Positions 17,468-26,326 of a DNA stretch of 35,214 bases are shown here, piece by piece. The notes under the pieces were generated by a model. It was given only the letters and a program-made list of their open reading frames with translations. It was not told the origin of the DNA and made no database searches. This DNA comes from Henriciella sp. (GTDB taxonomy: Bacteria; Pseudomonadota; Alphaproteobacteria; Caulobacterales; Hyphomonadaceae). The stretch lies in the NCBI GenBank assembly GCA_002733705.1, contig NVWP01000008.1, positions 1-35,214 of the forward strand, written 5' to 3'. The translations under genes were made by a program, and so were the position numbers. Position 1 is the first letter of the stretch. The number at the start of each line of letters is the position of its first letter.

Positions 17468-19048
17468 TCAGTCCGCCTGTAGTGAGGGCAGCCATGTCGC
17501 GAGCTCGGGAATGAAGGCGACAGCAAGGATCATCAGAAGCTGAAGGCCGATGAAGGGCAGGGCGCCCTGCCAGATGTCGATTGTGCGAACCTGGTCGGGC
17601 GCGGCGCCGCGAAGATAGAAGAGGGCAAAGCCGAAGGGCGGCGTCAGGAAACTCGTCTGCAGGTTAAGCGCCATGAGAATGGCCAGCCAGACCGGGTCAA
17701 ATCCCATGATGATCAGCGGCGGCGTCACCAGCGGCACGACGACGAACACGATCTCGATGAAGTCGAGAAAGAAGCCCAGCACGAACATGACGAGCATGGC
17801 GCCGATCAGTGCGCCCCAGCGTCCGCCGGGGATCGATTCCAGCAGGTCCGCCACCATCTCGTCGCCACCAAAGCCGCGAAAGACCAGAGAAAAGAGTGAC
17901 GCACCAATCAGGATCAGGAAGACCATCGCTGTGATGTGAACACCGCTCTTGAGTGCCAGCGATAGAAAGCCGCGCCGGTGCAGGATTGCCATTCCGGCAA
18001 GGATGCCGGCCAGAAAGACGATGCCCGCGGCCACGATGATCGCAATGCCGGTCACGGTCAGCGCATCGGTCGAGGCTACACCAAGACGCAAATCCATTAC
18101 ATTGCGGACCAGCAGGATGACGACAAGCGCCGCGAAGGCGGCAAGGATCAGCCATTCCAGCTTGCGGTCGCCAGCCTCACCGAGCCGCAGCCCTGCGAGG
18201 AGGAGAGCGCCGCCCACGCCGATAGACGCCGCTGCCGTTGGCGTTGCAATGCCGCCCAGAATGGCGCCGAGCACGGCAATGATGAGAAAGAGCGGCGCGC
18301 CGAGACCAAAGGCGACTTCCCTTGTCGTGAGGGGCAGGCTGGTATCGTCGATCACCGGTGGGCACGTGCTGGGGCGGAGCACCGACATCACAGCAATCCA
18401 GGCGAGATAGAAACCGACCAGCAGAAGTCCGGGCAGCAGGGCGCCAGCAAAGAGGTCGCCGACCGAGACGACGAAGCTGCCGACATTCATTTCATTGGCG
18501 GCCTGGCTGGCTGCGTTTGAGACCGCGTCGGCAAGCAGGATAAGCACGATACTGGGCGGAATGATCTGGCCGAGCGTACCCGACGCCGCGATCGTGCCCG
18601 TCGCGAGCTTTGGATCGTATTTCTGGGCCAGCATGGTCGGCAGGGCGATCAGCGTCATGGTGATGACGGTGGCGCCGACAATGCCTGTAGAGGCCGCCAG
18701 CAGGGCGCCGACCAGCACAACAGCATAGCCAAGGCCGCCGCGCAGCCGGCCGAGCAGGCGTCCGGCGATGTGAAGCAGATCCTCTGCCACCCGGGAACGT
18801 TCCAGAATGACCCCCATGAGAACGAACAGGGGGACGGCCACCAGGGTTTCATTCTGCATGATGGACCCGCCCTGGATGCGGCTGGGCAGTGACCGCAGAA
18901 GGTGTTCGGGGAAGACGCCGAAACTCATGCCTAACAGGGCGAAGAGAAGCGCCACCCCGCCAAGGGTGAGCGCGACCGGATAGCCCGCGAGCAGGGCGCC
19001 AATGGCTGTCAGGAACATCAGCAGCGCGAGGAGGAATTCAAGCTCCAT
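17468..19048 (-). CDS. TRAP transporter large permease (DctM-type)
   Basis: 526 residues from ATG 19046-19048 (AGGAG seven bases upstream; the longer frame adds an unrelated leader). This is the main membrane subunit of a sodium-dependent tripartite transporter. About 14 hydrophobic segments are visible. Recognisable stretches are SIMQNETLVAVPLFVLMGVILERS, GIVGATVITMTLIALP, ASGTLGQIIPPSIVLILLAD and LNLQTSFLTPPFGFALFYLRG. It is about 100 residues longer than standard DctM because of extra membrane segments in the middle (around residues 210-340). This is usual, to my knowledge, for the mannitol/chloroaromatic or 2-oxo acid subgroup. Overlaps the small permease by 11 bases. Confidence 0.9.
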   Translation of the reverse strand: MELEFLLALLMFLTAIGALLAGYPVALTLGGVALLFALLGMSFGVFPEHLLRSLPSRIQGGSIMQNETLVAVPLFVLMGVILERSRVAEDLLHIAGRLLGRLRGGLGYAVVLVGALLAASTGIVGATVITMTLIALPTMLAQKYDPKLATGTIAASGTLGQIIPPSIVLILLADAVSNAASQAANEMNVGSFVVSVGDLFAGALLPGLLLVGFYLAWIAVMSVLRPSTCPPVIDDTSLPLTTREVAFGLGAPLFLIIAVLGAILGGIATPTAAASIGVGGALLLAGLRLGEAGDRKLEWLILAAFAALVVILLVRNVMDLRLGVASTDALTVTGIAIIVAAGIVFLAGILAGMAILHRRGFLSLALKSGVHITAMVFLILIGASLFSLVFRGFGGDEMVADLLESIPGGRWGALIGAMLVMFVLGFFLDFIEIVFVVVPLVTPPLIIMGFDPVWLAILMALNLQTSFLTPPFGFALFYLRGAAPDQVRTIDIWQGALPFIGLQLLMILAVAFIPELATWLPSLQAD

Positions 19049-19703
19049 AATGACGCTCCTGCGGTGAGGCGGGATCAACCGGGGCTTCGAAACCTGTCAG
19101 TCGCAAGGCGGCGCGCAGGGCAACCGACAGACCAGCAAGGATCAGCAGGATGGCGAAAACAGGGACCAGCGTCTTGAACAGGAAGAGGAGCGGCAGGCCG
19201 TCGCTTTCGCGGGAGCCTTCAAACAGCGACCACGCCCTCGCAAGCCCCTGTTCCCCGGTGGTCAGGAGCCGGATACAGATCGGGAAGAGAAGAAGATAGG
19301 TGCCTGCCAGTTCGATCCAGTTGCGCCCATTTTCCCCAAATCGCGGCCGCAGAATGTCCACCCGGACATGAGCGTCGTCGCGAAGGGCGCTGGCCGCGCC
19401 CAGCATGAACATGGCCGCGAACGCGTAGATCACCGACTCCGACAGCCAGGTCGCGGTCAGGGCGAGCGCATAGCTCGCGATGACGACAATGAGCTGCAGA
19501 AGGAAGAGGAGGATCGCCGCAAGCATCGCCGCGCGCAAGGCCCACTCAATCGCTGCATCCAGACCGTTTGCCAGCCTCTCTCCCGCATCATGAAGCGGCT
19601 TAGGTATGACAAGGATGAAAAGCGGGAAGAGGAGAAGGGGGGACGCGATGAGCCCGATCCACTTCAGGAAACTGCCGATCGTCAGGAAGACTTGCGGATC
19701 CAT
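19038..19703 (-). CDS. TRAP transporter small permease (DctQ-type)
   Basis: 221 residues starting at MDPQVFLTIG, seven bases after the binding-protein gene. Five to six hydrophobic segments are visible, more than the four of the simplest DctQ proteins. The family stretch SESVIYAFAAMFMLGAASALRDDAHVRVDI is present. It bridges the binding protein and the large permease. An upstream in-frame start would run back into dctP and is rejected. Confidence 0.87.
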   Translation of the reverse strand: MDPQVFLTIGSFLKWIGLIASPLLLFPLFILVIPKPLHDAGERLANGLDAAIEWALRAAMLAAILLFLLQLIVVIASYALALTATWLSESVIYAFAAMFMLGAASALRDDAHVRVDILRPRFGENGRNWIELAGTYLLLFPICIRLLTTGEQGLARAWSLFEGSRESDGLPLLFLFKTLVPVFAILLILAGLSVALRAALRLTGFEAPVDPASPQERHYGA

Positions 19704-19710
19704 GGCGAGC

Positions 19711-20832
19711 CTAGCCCTGGCTCTGCCGGCCAAGCGCGCGGGCCGCATAATACGGCCCGTCCGAGACCGCCGCCCATCCGGTCATCTTGTTCAAGCCTGC
19801 CTCGAAGCTTTCATAGATACGCTTTTCGATCCCGTCGCGTCCCGAATCTGCGCGCACATCGCGGGAGGCTTCGGCCATCGCCTTGACGACATCGTCCGGG
19901 AAGGAGCGCAACTGCACGCCATGTTCGCGCACCAGAAGGTCGAGATAGACCGAGTTCTGATAAGTGAACTCCCCCAGCGAGGTGTGATTGACTGACTCGC
20001 AGGCGGCCTTGATCAGGGCCTGCTCGCTTTCGCTCAGCCTGTCCCAGAGATTGAGATTGATGCCGACCGCCAGACTGGCGCCCGGTTCATGGAAGCCGGG
20101 CCCGTAATAATACGGCGCCTCGCGGTAGAAGCCGAGCGAATAGTCATTCCATGGCCCGACCCATTCGGTCGCGTCGATATTGCCCGTCTGGAGCGCCTGA
20201 TAGATTTCACCGCCCGGCAGCGCCTTGGCAGAGCCGCCCAGGGCGCGCAGCACGTCGCCGCCCTGACCGGGAATGCGCATCTGAAGGCCGACAAGATCGT
20301 CGAGGCTGTTGATCTCGCGCCGGAACCAGCCGCCCATCTGGTGGCCTGTATTGGCGCCCTGCAGCGGCTTGATGCCAAAGCCGGCCGACAACTCATCCCA
20401 GAGGGCCTGTCCGCCGCCGAAATCGATCCAGCCCATGATTTCCTGCGCCGTCATGCCGAAGGGGACAGCGGTAAAGAAAGGATAGGCCGTGGACTTGGCG
20501 GTCCAGTAATACTCGGCGCCGTGATACATGTCGGCAGAGCCGTTCGCGACCGCGTCGAAGCTTTCGAAGGCCGGCACCAGCTCGCCGGCAGCAAAGACCT
20601 TCACCTCGATCATGCCGTCGGACATTGCAAAGATGCGTTCGGCGACCCGCTCTGCCGCCCGGCCGAGCCCTGGCAGGCCCTTCGGCCAGGTCGTCACCAT
20701 GTTAAGCTGCCGGCGGTTCCGGCTGATTGAGGGCGCGGCGAGTTTGCTTGTGCTCTCCGGACGGCCAAAGGAGGCGGCTGCACCACCTATGCCAAGAAGC
20801 CCTGCGCCCAGCAGGTTGCGTCTACGTATCAT
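19711..20832 (-). CDS. TRAP transporter substrate-binding protein (TakP-like)
   Basis: 373 residues. The N-terminus IRRRNLLGAGLLGIGG is a probable Tat signal. The mature part resembles 2-oxo acid binding proteins such as TakP of Rhodobacter: LNMVTTWPKGLPGLGRAAERVAERI, VKVFAAGELVPAFESFDAV, LQMRIPGQGGDV (conserved substrate-contacting Arg), then NIDATEWVGPWND and YYYGPGFHEPG. The substrate is therefore probably an alpha-keto or related carboxylic acid, but this is inference from similarity. First gene of the minus-strand operon; a strong GGAGG lies close to the start. No regulator is linked. Confidence 0.88.
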   Translation of the reverse strand: MIRRRNLLGAGLLGIGGAAASFGRPESTSKLAAPSISRNRRQLNMVTTWPKGLPGLGRAAERVAERIFAMSDGMIEVKVFAAGELVPAFESFDAVANGSADMYHGAEYYWTAKSTAYPFFTAVPFGMTAQEIMGWIDFGGGQALWDELSAGFGIKPLQGANTGHQMGGWFRREINSLDDLVGLQMRIPGQGGDVLRALGGSAKALPGGEIYQALQTGNIDATEWVGPWNDYSLGFYREAPYYYGPGFHEPGASLAVGINLNLWDRLSESEQALIKAACESVNHTSLGEFTYQNSVYLDLLVREHGVQLRSFPDDVVKAMAEASRDVRADSGRDGIEKRIYESFEAGLNKMTGWAAVSDGPYYAARALGRQSQG

Positions 20833-20841
20833 GTCCTCCCC

Positions 20842-20877
20842 CGATCCTCAGGATCGCCCGGCACCCCCTCATTCGGT
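20842..20877 (-). other. Two small hairpins between bpt and the TRAP operon
   Basis: CGATCC/GGATCG (20842-20856, 3-base loop) and GCACC/GGTGC (about 20861-20879) lie in the 52-base gap after bpt and before the TRAP binding-protein start. Neither has a T-run; they may attenuate or separate transcripts. Confidence 0.3.
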
Positions 20878-20884
20878 GCGGGTT

Positions 20885-21649
20885 CTATTCACCCTCTTGA
20901 AGCGGACGCCAGACCGGCCCGTCAAGGACTTCCAGCGGCTGGAAGCGGCGTTTGTAGTCCATCTTGGGGCTCTGCTTGATCCAGTAGCCGAGATAGACAT
21001 GCGGCAGGCCGTAGTCCTGCGCGCTGCGGATATGGTCCAGGATCAGGTAGGTGCCGAGGCTGCGCCGGGGCTGGCGCGTGTCGAAAAAGGTGTACACCAT
21101 CGAAAACCCGTCGCGCAGCACGTCGGTCAGGGAGACAGCGATCAGCGGCGAGTCTTCCTCCGGTCCTTCGCGGTACTCGAACATAAGGGTCTGCACAGGG
21201 GTCTCGTTCACCATGCCGGCAAATTCACGAAAGCCCATATCCGACATGCCGCCGCCTTCATGGCGCGAAATCAGATAGCGTTTGAGCAGCCTGTACTGCT
21301 CACGCGTCGCTTTCGGCGCGACGGGCCGGCGCATGAGATCCTCATTGCGCTTCAGGATACGTTTCTGGTTGCGGCTGGCCGTAAAACCGGAGGCATCGAC
21401 GCGCACGCTGCGGCAGGCATTGCAGGACGGGCAGGCCGGACGGTAGGCGACCGACTGGCTGCGCCGGAAGCCGGCCTCGCTCAGCTGGTTATGAAGCGCG
21501 TCCGGTGAAGCCTGGTTGAGATGGGTAAACGCCTTCCGCTCCATCTGGCCGTCCAGATAGGGGCAGGGAGTTGCGCCGGTGACATAGAAACGTAGTCCGC
21601 GGCCCACGCCCGGAACGGTGAATAGCGACTCATCCAGTTTCATCGTCAT
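20885..21649 (-). CDS. bpt: Aspartate/glutamate leucyltransferase (Bpt)
   Basis: 254 residues. Bpt transfers leucine from Leu-tRNA to proteins with N-terminal Asp or Glu, making them N-degron substrates for ClpS/ClpAP. The family cysteine cluster is present (ATPCPYLDG and CPSCNACRSVRV), as are SQSVAYRPAC, GGGMSDM, the catalytic core VYTFFD and LGYWIKQSPKMDYKRRFQPLE. Starts MTM at 21649 or MKL at 21643; neither has a clear ribosome-binding site, suggesting coupling to the transporter gene 12 bases upstream. In many alphaproteobacteria bpt lies near parC and hemB, as here. Confidence 0.93.
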   Translation of the reverse strand: MTMKLDESLFTVPGVGRGLRFYVTGATPCPYLDGQMERKAFTHLNQASPDALHNQLSEAGFRRSQSVAYRPACPSCNACRSVRVDASGFTASRNQKRILKRNEDLMRRPVAPKATREQYRLLKRYLISRHEGGGMSDMGFREFAGMVNETPVQTLMFEYREGPEEDSPLIAVSLTDVLRDGFSMVYTFFDTRQPRRSLGTYLILDHIRSAQDYGLPHVYLGYWIKQSPKMDYKRRFQPLEVLDGPVWRPLQEGE

Positions 21650-21661
21650 CGATTAAGGCAC

Positions 21662-23497
21662 TCAAATATCAAAACGCCAAGGGGCCATTAACGTGAATGC
21701 GATCCACATCACAACCAAAAGTGGCCCACCGAACTTTATGAAGTCTGAAAATCTGTAATGACCGGGGGCCATTACAAGCATGTTCGTCTGATAGGCGATA
21801 GGCGAGGCGAAACTGCAATTCGATGCATATATGACGGCGAGGATATAGGGCAGAGGGTCGCTCCCCGTTGTCTGGGCTGCTTCCAGCGCGACCGGCGCAA
21901 ACAGGACGGCGGTGGCCGCATTGCTCAGGATATTCGTCAGGATCGCGACGCAGAGAAAGATGGTCGACAGGATGACGACGGGTCCATAGGGCGCGGCGAG
22001 GTTGACCACGCCATTGGCGATCAGCGTGGCGGCACCTGTCCGCTCCAGCGCCGTACCCATGGCGAGCGCTGCGGCGATCACAAGGAAGATGCGGATATCG
22101 AGCGCCCGGCTGGCCTGTCTCGTGTTCAGGCACTGGGTCACGATCATCGCGAAGGCGGCGAGAACCGAGGCGACAAGAATGCTGGTGATACCGCTTGCCG
22201 CCAGCACCACCATGCCCAGAGCGATCAGCCGCGCTGCGAGGCTATGCGCCGTGAAGGGGATCTCCTTCTGCGACCATTCCAGAAGGATGATGTCGCGGCT
22301 GGTACGAAGGTCCTGGAACACCGTCTGCGGCGCACACAGCAAGAGCGTGTCCCCGGCTTCCAACCGGATCTGTCCGAGCTTTGACCGTATCATGCGCGAC
22401 CGTCTCTGGATCCCGAGGACGACCGCAGAGGTCAGCCGCCGGAAGCCCAGCATTTCCACCGTCCGCCCCGCCATGCGAGAGCCCGGTGCGATCACCGCCT
22501 CGATCAGGCTGAGCTGGGGCAGGGAGGTGTCGACCTCTTCTGTCCCGCTGTCCTGCCAGATCTGCTGCAAAAGGCCCGGCTTTGCCGCGAGGAGTTCGCT
22601 GATCGCCTTGCGGGTCGCGGCGACGATGACGAGGTCTCCGGGACGAAGCTGCACGTCATCAAAGGGCGGCAGCATGGCGCGCTCGCCGCGCTGGATCAGT
22701 CTTACCGTCATGTCCTTTAGGTCAGGGAACATGCCGGCGACGGGAGATTTGCCGACAAGGAAATGGTCCTGTGTCACCTCGAACTGGGCCACGAACTGTT
22801 TGCCGCTGGGCACCACTTCCTGCGCGAACGTCTCACGGTCGGGCAGCAGGAAACGCGAAAAGATCGCGATATAGACAAGCCCTACGCCCGCAAGCAACAG
22901 CCCCATCGGCGTCTGCTCGAAGAAGCCGAGGGATATGCCTTCGGTGCGGCGATAGGCGTCGGCGGCAAGAAGGTTTGTCGAGGTGCCGATCAGTGTGGTC
23001 ATGCCGGCCAGGATGGACACGAAACTCAGCGGCATCATGAGGCGCGAGGGTGACGCCTTCATCCGCATGGCAATCGCGCTCATGACCGGCAGGAACATGA
23101 TGACAACGGGCGTATTATTGGTGAACGCGCTTATGGCGAAGACGGCCAGGAAGGTCAGAAAAAGCGTCGAAACAGGCCGTTTGCCATAGGAGCGCACCAG
23201 CGACTTGGTCGGCCCTTCAATGGCGCCGGTTTGAAAGAGGCCCTGTCCAACAACCAGAAGCGCCATGATGGTGATCAGGGCCGGGTTGCCGAACCCCTGG
23301 AGCAGGTCAGCGGAACTGATCGGCTCGTCGCCCACGCCGGTCGCTCCCGGCAGGGCGAAGACCAGCAGCAGGGCGAGGATCACCCCGATAGAAACCAGCT
23401 CCATCGACCAGCGGTCCAGCACGTAAACGACAATCGTGCACGCAATGACGAAGAGGCTGGCCCACATCGGCCAGTTGGCGATCAGCTCTGAATCCAT
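21662..23497 (-). CDS. SLC13/DASS-type sodium-coupled transporter with two RCK_C (TrkA-C) domains
   Basis: 611 residues from the ATG at 23495-23497, preceded by GGGAGG; an in-frame ATG 30 bases further up lies in a hairpin and is less likely. The protein has about 11 hydrophobic segments arranged as two repeats, with the paired motifs TNNTPVVIMFLPV (first half) and SNAATAVLFAPVAL (second half), which in this family bind sodium and substrate. Between them are two cytosolic RCK_C domains (VRLIQRGERAML with LRPGDLVIVAA; LGIQRRSRMIR with LEAGDTLLLCA). Substrate unknown; sulfate or carboxylates are the family choices. Confidence 0.88.
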   Translation of the reverse strand: MDSELIANWPMWASLFVIACTIVVYVLDRWSMELVSIGVILALLLVFALPGATGVGDEPISSADLLQGFGNPALITIMALLVVGQGLFQTGAIEGPTKSLVRSYGKRPVSTLFLTFLAVFAISAFTNNTPVVIMFLPVMSAIAMRMKASPSRLMMPLSFVSILAGMTTLIGTSTNLLAADAYRRTEGISLGFFEQTPMGLLLAGVGLVYIAIFSRFLLPDRETFAQEVVPSGKQFVAQFEVTQDHFLVGKSPVAGMFPDLKDMTVRLIQRGERAMLPPFDDVQLRPGDLVIVAATRKAISELLAAKPGLLQQIWQDSGTEEVDTSLPQLSLIEAVIAPGSRMAGRTVEMLGFRRLTSAVVLGIQRRSRMIRSKLGQIRLEAGDTLLLCAPQTVFQDLRTSRDIILLEWSQKEIPFTAHSLAARLIALGMVVLAASGITSILVASVLAAFAMIVTQCLNTRQASRALDIRIFLVIAAALAMGTALERTGAATLIANGVVNLAAPYGPVVILSTIFLCVAILTNILSNAATAVLFAPVALEAAQTTGSDPLPYILAVIYASNCSFASPIAYQTNMLVMAPGHYRFSDFIKFGGPLLVVMWIAFTLMAPWRFDI

Positions 23498-23516
23498 CCA
23501 GCCTCCCGACCGCCTT

Positions 23517-23535
23517 GACCAGCTCATGGCTGGTC
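23517..23535 (-). other. Inverted repeat upstream of the SLC13-type gene
   Basis: GACCAGC (23517-23523) and GCTGGTC (23529-23535) flank a 5-base loop between the motB-like stop and the transporter start. It covers the alternative ATG at 23527. There is no T-run. Confidence 0.4.
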
Positions 23536-23543
23536 GCGCGGCA

Positions 23544-24230
23544 TCAATCTAGATGGACGACTATGCTCAAGCGCCGGTTTTGAGGCAAGCTGGTGGCCGC
23601 ATCATCCAGCGGACGGGTATCGGCGAGGCCCGCCACGCTGCGAATGCGCGCAGGGTCGAGCCCTTCAGCAAGCAGCGCCCGGCGCGCGGCATTGGCACGA
23701 TCTGCCGAGAGGTCCCAGTTGGAATAGCCCATCCGGTGGATCGGATCACTGTCGGTATGGCCCTCAATGGAAACGCCATAATCGACAAGCGAAAGGGCAG
23801 ACGCGGTCATGGCAATCAGGTCTTTGCCGCGCGGGTTGAGCAGGGGGGAGCCTTTCTCGAACAGAGGCGCGCGATCAAGGTCCATGAGTTCGATGCGAAC
23901 GCCGTTTTCGAGTTTTTGAAGCGAGACATAGGTGAGGTTCTGGTCGAAAAGCGGTGAGGACTTCAGCGTTGCGGCAAGCTGGTCCGCGCGCGCTGGTTCG
24001 TGCCGCTCCGGCACGAGTGACATGGCCGAAAGCGAGGGCGCTGCGCCGAATTGTTCTGCCACGCTTTCCTTTTGCTCTGGCGTCGCCCCGTGGACAAGCC
24101 ATAGCACCAGGAACAGCGCACAGAGCGCTGTCAGGAAGTCCGCATAAGCGAGCTTCCATCCGCCGGTCTGGCGGATCGGCGCCAAGGGCATTCTGCCCCT
24201 GGCCCGCGACAAGGCGTTTACATCAGCCAT
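23544..24230 (-). CDS. MotB-like / OmpA-domain membrane protein (orphan)
   Basis: 228 residues. The N-terminal MotB plug reads GGWKLAYADFLTALCALFLVLWLV, with Asp31 in the place of the proton-binding Asp32 of E. coli MotB. The C-terminal OmpA-like peptidoglycan-binding domain contains VSIEGHTDSDP, NWDLSADRANAARRAL and PQNRRLSIVV. This is the stator subunit that anchors the proton channel to peptidoglycan. No motA-like gene is adjacent, so the partner must be elsewhere or this is a solitary OmpA-type anchor. Flagellar stator use is likely but not proven. Confidence 0.88.
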   Translation of the reverse strand: MADVNALSRARGRMPLAPIRQTGGWKLAYADFLTALCALFLVLWLVHGATPEQKESVAEQFGAAPSLSAMSLVPERHEPARADQLAATLKSSPLFDQNLTYVSLQKLENGVRIELMDLDRAPLFEKGSPLLNPRGKDLIAMTASALSLVDYGVSIEGHTDSDPIHRMGYSNWDLSADRANAARRALLAEGLDPARIRSVAGLADTRPLDDAATSLPQNRRLSIVVHLD

Positions 24231-24277
24231 CAGGTCCGATCTTTCTGATCTTCACTGACGGCTCTAGGCTACTCGAT

Positions 24278-24307
24278 TTGAGATCAGGTTTGGCGAGATG
24301 TTGTAAT
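24278..24307 (+). promoter_or_regulatory. Candidate promoter for the dehydrogenase gene
   Basis: TTGAGA (24278-24283) and TGTAAT (24302-24307) are 18 bases apart; each matches five of six consensus bases. The leader to the start codon at 24412 would be about 100 bases. Confidence 0.35.
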
Positions 24308-24411
24308 TTCAAACAAATCTGGCCGTCTTGCCGAAGCCGCTCTAAGTGGGCACCAGAGGATAGAGTCTCGCCCGGCATATGGCTGCGGTGAGTAAGACCT
24401 GAGAGGACTTC

Positions 24412-25281
24412 ATGACCAATTGCGCATTTCTTGGACTGGGTGTCATGGGCTTTCCGATGGCTGGCCATCTGGCGGCCAGTGGACACGATGTAACTGTCTG
24501 GAACCGGACAGGTGCAAAATCGGCAGACTGGGAAAGCAAGCACAAGGGTAAGGCGGCCGAATCCGCCGCCGACGCTGTAAAGGACGCTGATTTCGTCTGC
24601 CTCTGCCTCGGTGACGACCCGGACGTGGAGGCGGTCTTCGATCAGATCGAGGATAGTCTGAAAGCCGGTTGCATCGTCATCGATCACACAACCGCCAGTG
24701 CGCAGCTTGCCCGCAATCTCTTTGAGCGCTGTAATTCACGCGGGGCCCATTTCATAGATGCGCCCATTTCCGGCGGTCAGGCTGGTGCAGAGGCCGGCAA
24801 GCTTACCATCATGTGCGGCGGCGAGGACGATGCCATGGAGAAGGCGCGTCCTGTCATGGAGGCTTATGGCGCGCGTATCACCCATATTGGCGAGAGCGGC
24901 GCGGGACAGCTTGCCAAATCGGTCAACCAGATCTGTATCGCAGGGATCGTACAGGGCCTGTCGGAGGGGATCCATTTTGCCGAAAGCAATGGCCTCGACG
25001 TGGCCAAGGTGATGGAAGCCATTTCCGGTGGGGCCGCCCAGAGCTGGCAGATGGAAAACCGCTGGAAGACCATGGCCGCACGAGAGTTCGAGCATGGTTT
25101 TGCGGTTGACTGGATGCGCAAGGACTTGCGTATCGCCCTCAAAGCTGCGCGTGACAGTGGAGCCCGTCTGCCGGTGACCGCGCTGGTCGATCAGTTCTAT
25201 GCCGACGTTCAGGCCGATGGCGGTAATCGCTGGGACACGTCCAGCCTCGTCACCCGTTTCGGCCCACCACGAAAGCGTTGA
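24412..25281 (+). CDS. NAD-dependent beta-hydroxyacid dehydrogenase (3-hydroxyisobutyrate dehydrogenase family)
   Basis: 289 residues. The Rossmann nucleotide-binding motif GLGVMGFPMAGHL (8-20), DHTTAS substrate strand (91-96), ISGGQAGAEAGKL (119-131) and the catalytic lysine in GQLAKSVNQ (Lys169) are all present. The family oxidises beta-hydroxy acids such as 3-hydroxyisobutyrate, tartronate semialdehyde or related substrates; the exact substrate is not evident. A GAGAGG ribosome-binding site precedes the ATG. The DUF389 gene begins one base after its stop, so they form a two-gene unit, although no functional link is obvious. Confidence 0.9.
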   Translation: MTNCAFLGLGVMGFPMAGHLAASGHDVTVWNRTGAKSADWESKHKGKAAESAADAVKDADFVCLCLGDDPDVEAVFDQIEDSLKAGCIVIDHTTASAQLARNLFERCNSRGAHFIDAPISGGQAGAEAGKLTIMCGGEDDAMEKARPVMEAYGARITHIGESGAGQLAKSVNQICIAGIVQGLSEGIHFAESNGLDVAKVMEAISGGAAQSWQMENRWKTMAAREFEHGFAVDWMRKDLRIALKAARDSGARLPVTALVDQFYADVQADGGNRWDTSSLVTRFGPPRKR

Positions 25282-25282
25282 T

Positions 25283-26284
25283 TTGAAACAGGTCGAAATT
25301 CACCTGAAGAAACGCGATAGCGACACGGTCATTCGGGCGATCAAGGCATTTGAGCCCGTCGACTGGATCCAGTTCGATATTGAGCAGGCCGACCGGAAGA
25401 TGATCCGCGTCCTTGCCCATGACGGGCGCTGCCAGATCCTCATCGATGCAGCGTCCGAAGCGCTTCAGGACTGCCGCGACTGGCGCATCACCATGATCCC
25501 GGTCGAGGCAAGCCTGCCTGAGCCAAGAGAGCTTGAGCAGGATGAGGCCGCCAGCGACCTTCGCGTCCTTCGCGAGGAATTGCTCGATGACGTGACCAAG
25601 GATGCGACCCTTACGCGCGATTTCCTTATCCTGTCGGGGCTCTCGACGATCGTGGCGGCGATTGGTCTCAACGCCGATGGCGTGGCGGCGGTGATCGGCG
25701 CCATGGTGATTGCGCCACTCCTCGGGCCCATCCTCGGTTTCGCGCTCGGCGCTGGGCTGGGCAATATGGGCTTGCTGCGTCAGTCTGGCCTGACGCTTGC
25801 GGCAGGGCTTGGGACGGCCTTGCTTGTCGCCTTCCTGATCTCATTCTTCCTCCCGCTGAACACTGGCAGTGAAGAGCTTATGGCCCGTACGCAGGTCACG
25901 TTGGATAGCGTGGCTCTTGCCCTGGCTGCGGGTGCGGCAGCAGCGCTGTCCATGGCCCAGGGTAACTCCGCCGGCCTGGTCGGTGTTATGGTGGCTGCAG
26001 CCCTACTGCCGCCCGGCGCTGCCTTCGGCCTTTTCGTCGGCGCGCAGGAGTGGTCATTCGCCATGCGCTCGGGTCTTTTGCTGACCCTCAACATCATCTG
26101 CCTGCTCGTCTCGGCGCTGGCCGTTTTCCGCCTCAAGAATATCAAACCACGTGGCTGGCTGGATCAGCAGAACGCCACCCGCGCCTTCTGGATCAACCTG
26201 TCAATCTCCGCGATCCTGCTTGTCGCGATGATGGTGCTGATCGTGGTTCTCGATCTTGGAGAACAGGTCTCCATCGGTAATTGA
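25283..26284 (+). CDS. DUF389 (TIGR00341-type) integral membrane protein
   Basis: 333 residues if it starts at TTG 25283 (MKQVEIHLKKRD in translation); the frame is open further upstream but lies inside the dehydrogenase gene. An N-terminal soluble alpha/beta domain of about 110 residues is followed by five to six hydrophobic segments with glycine-rich motifs (VIGAMVIAPLLGPILGFALG, GLVGVMVAAALLPPGAAFG) typical of the DUF389 family. The family's role is unknown; a transport or sensing function is suggested by the fold. The start is uncertain because no ribosome-binding site is clear. Confidence 0.8.
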   Translation: MKQVEIHLKKRDSDTVIRAIKAFEPVDWIQFDIEQADRKMIRVLAHDGRCQILIDAASEALQDCRDWRITMIPVEASLPEPRELEQDEAASDLRVLREELLDDVTKDATLTRDFLILSGLSTIVAAIGLNADGVAAVIGAMVIAPLLGPILGFALGAGLGNMGLLRQSGLTLAAGLGTALLVAFLISFFLPLNTGSEELMARTQVTLDSVALALAAGAAAALSMAQGNSAGLVGVMVAAALLPPGAAFGLFVGAQEWSFAMRSGLLLTLNIICLLVSALAVFRLKNIKPRGWLDQQNATRAFWINLSISAILLVAMMVLIVVLDLGEQVSIGN

Positions 26285-26326
26285 GCGATCGTGGCGCTGG
26301 GCGGCAGGCCTGTCTGAGACTCCGGC

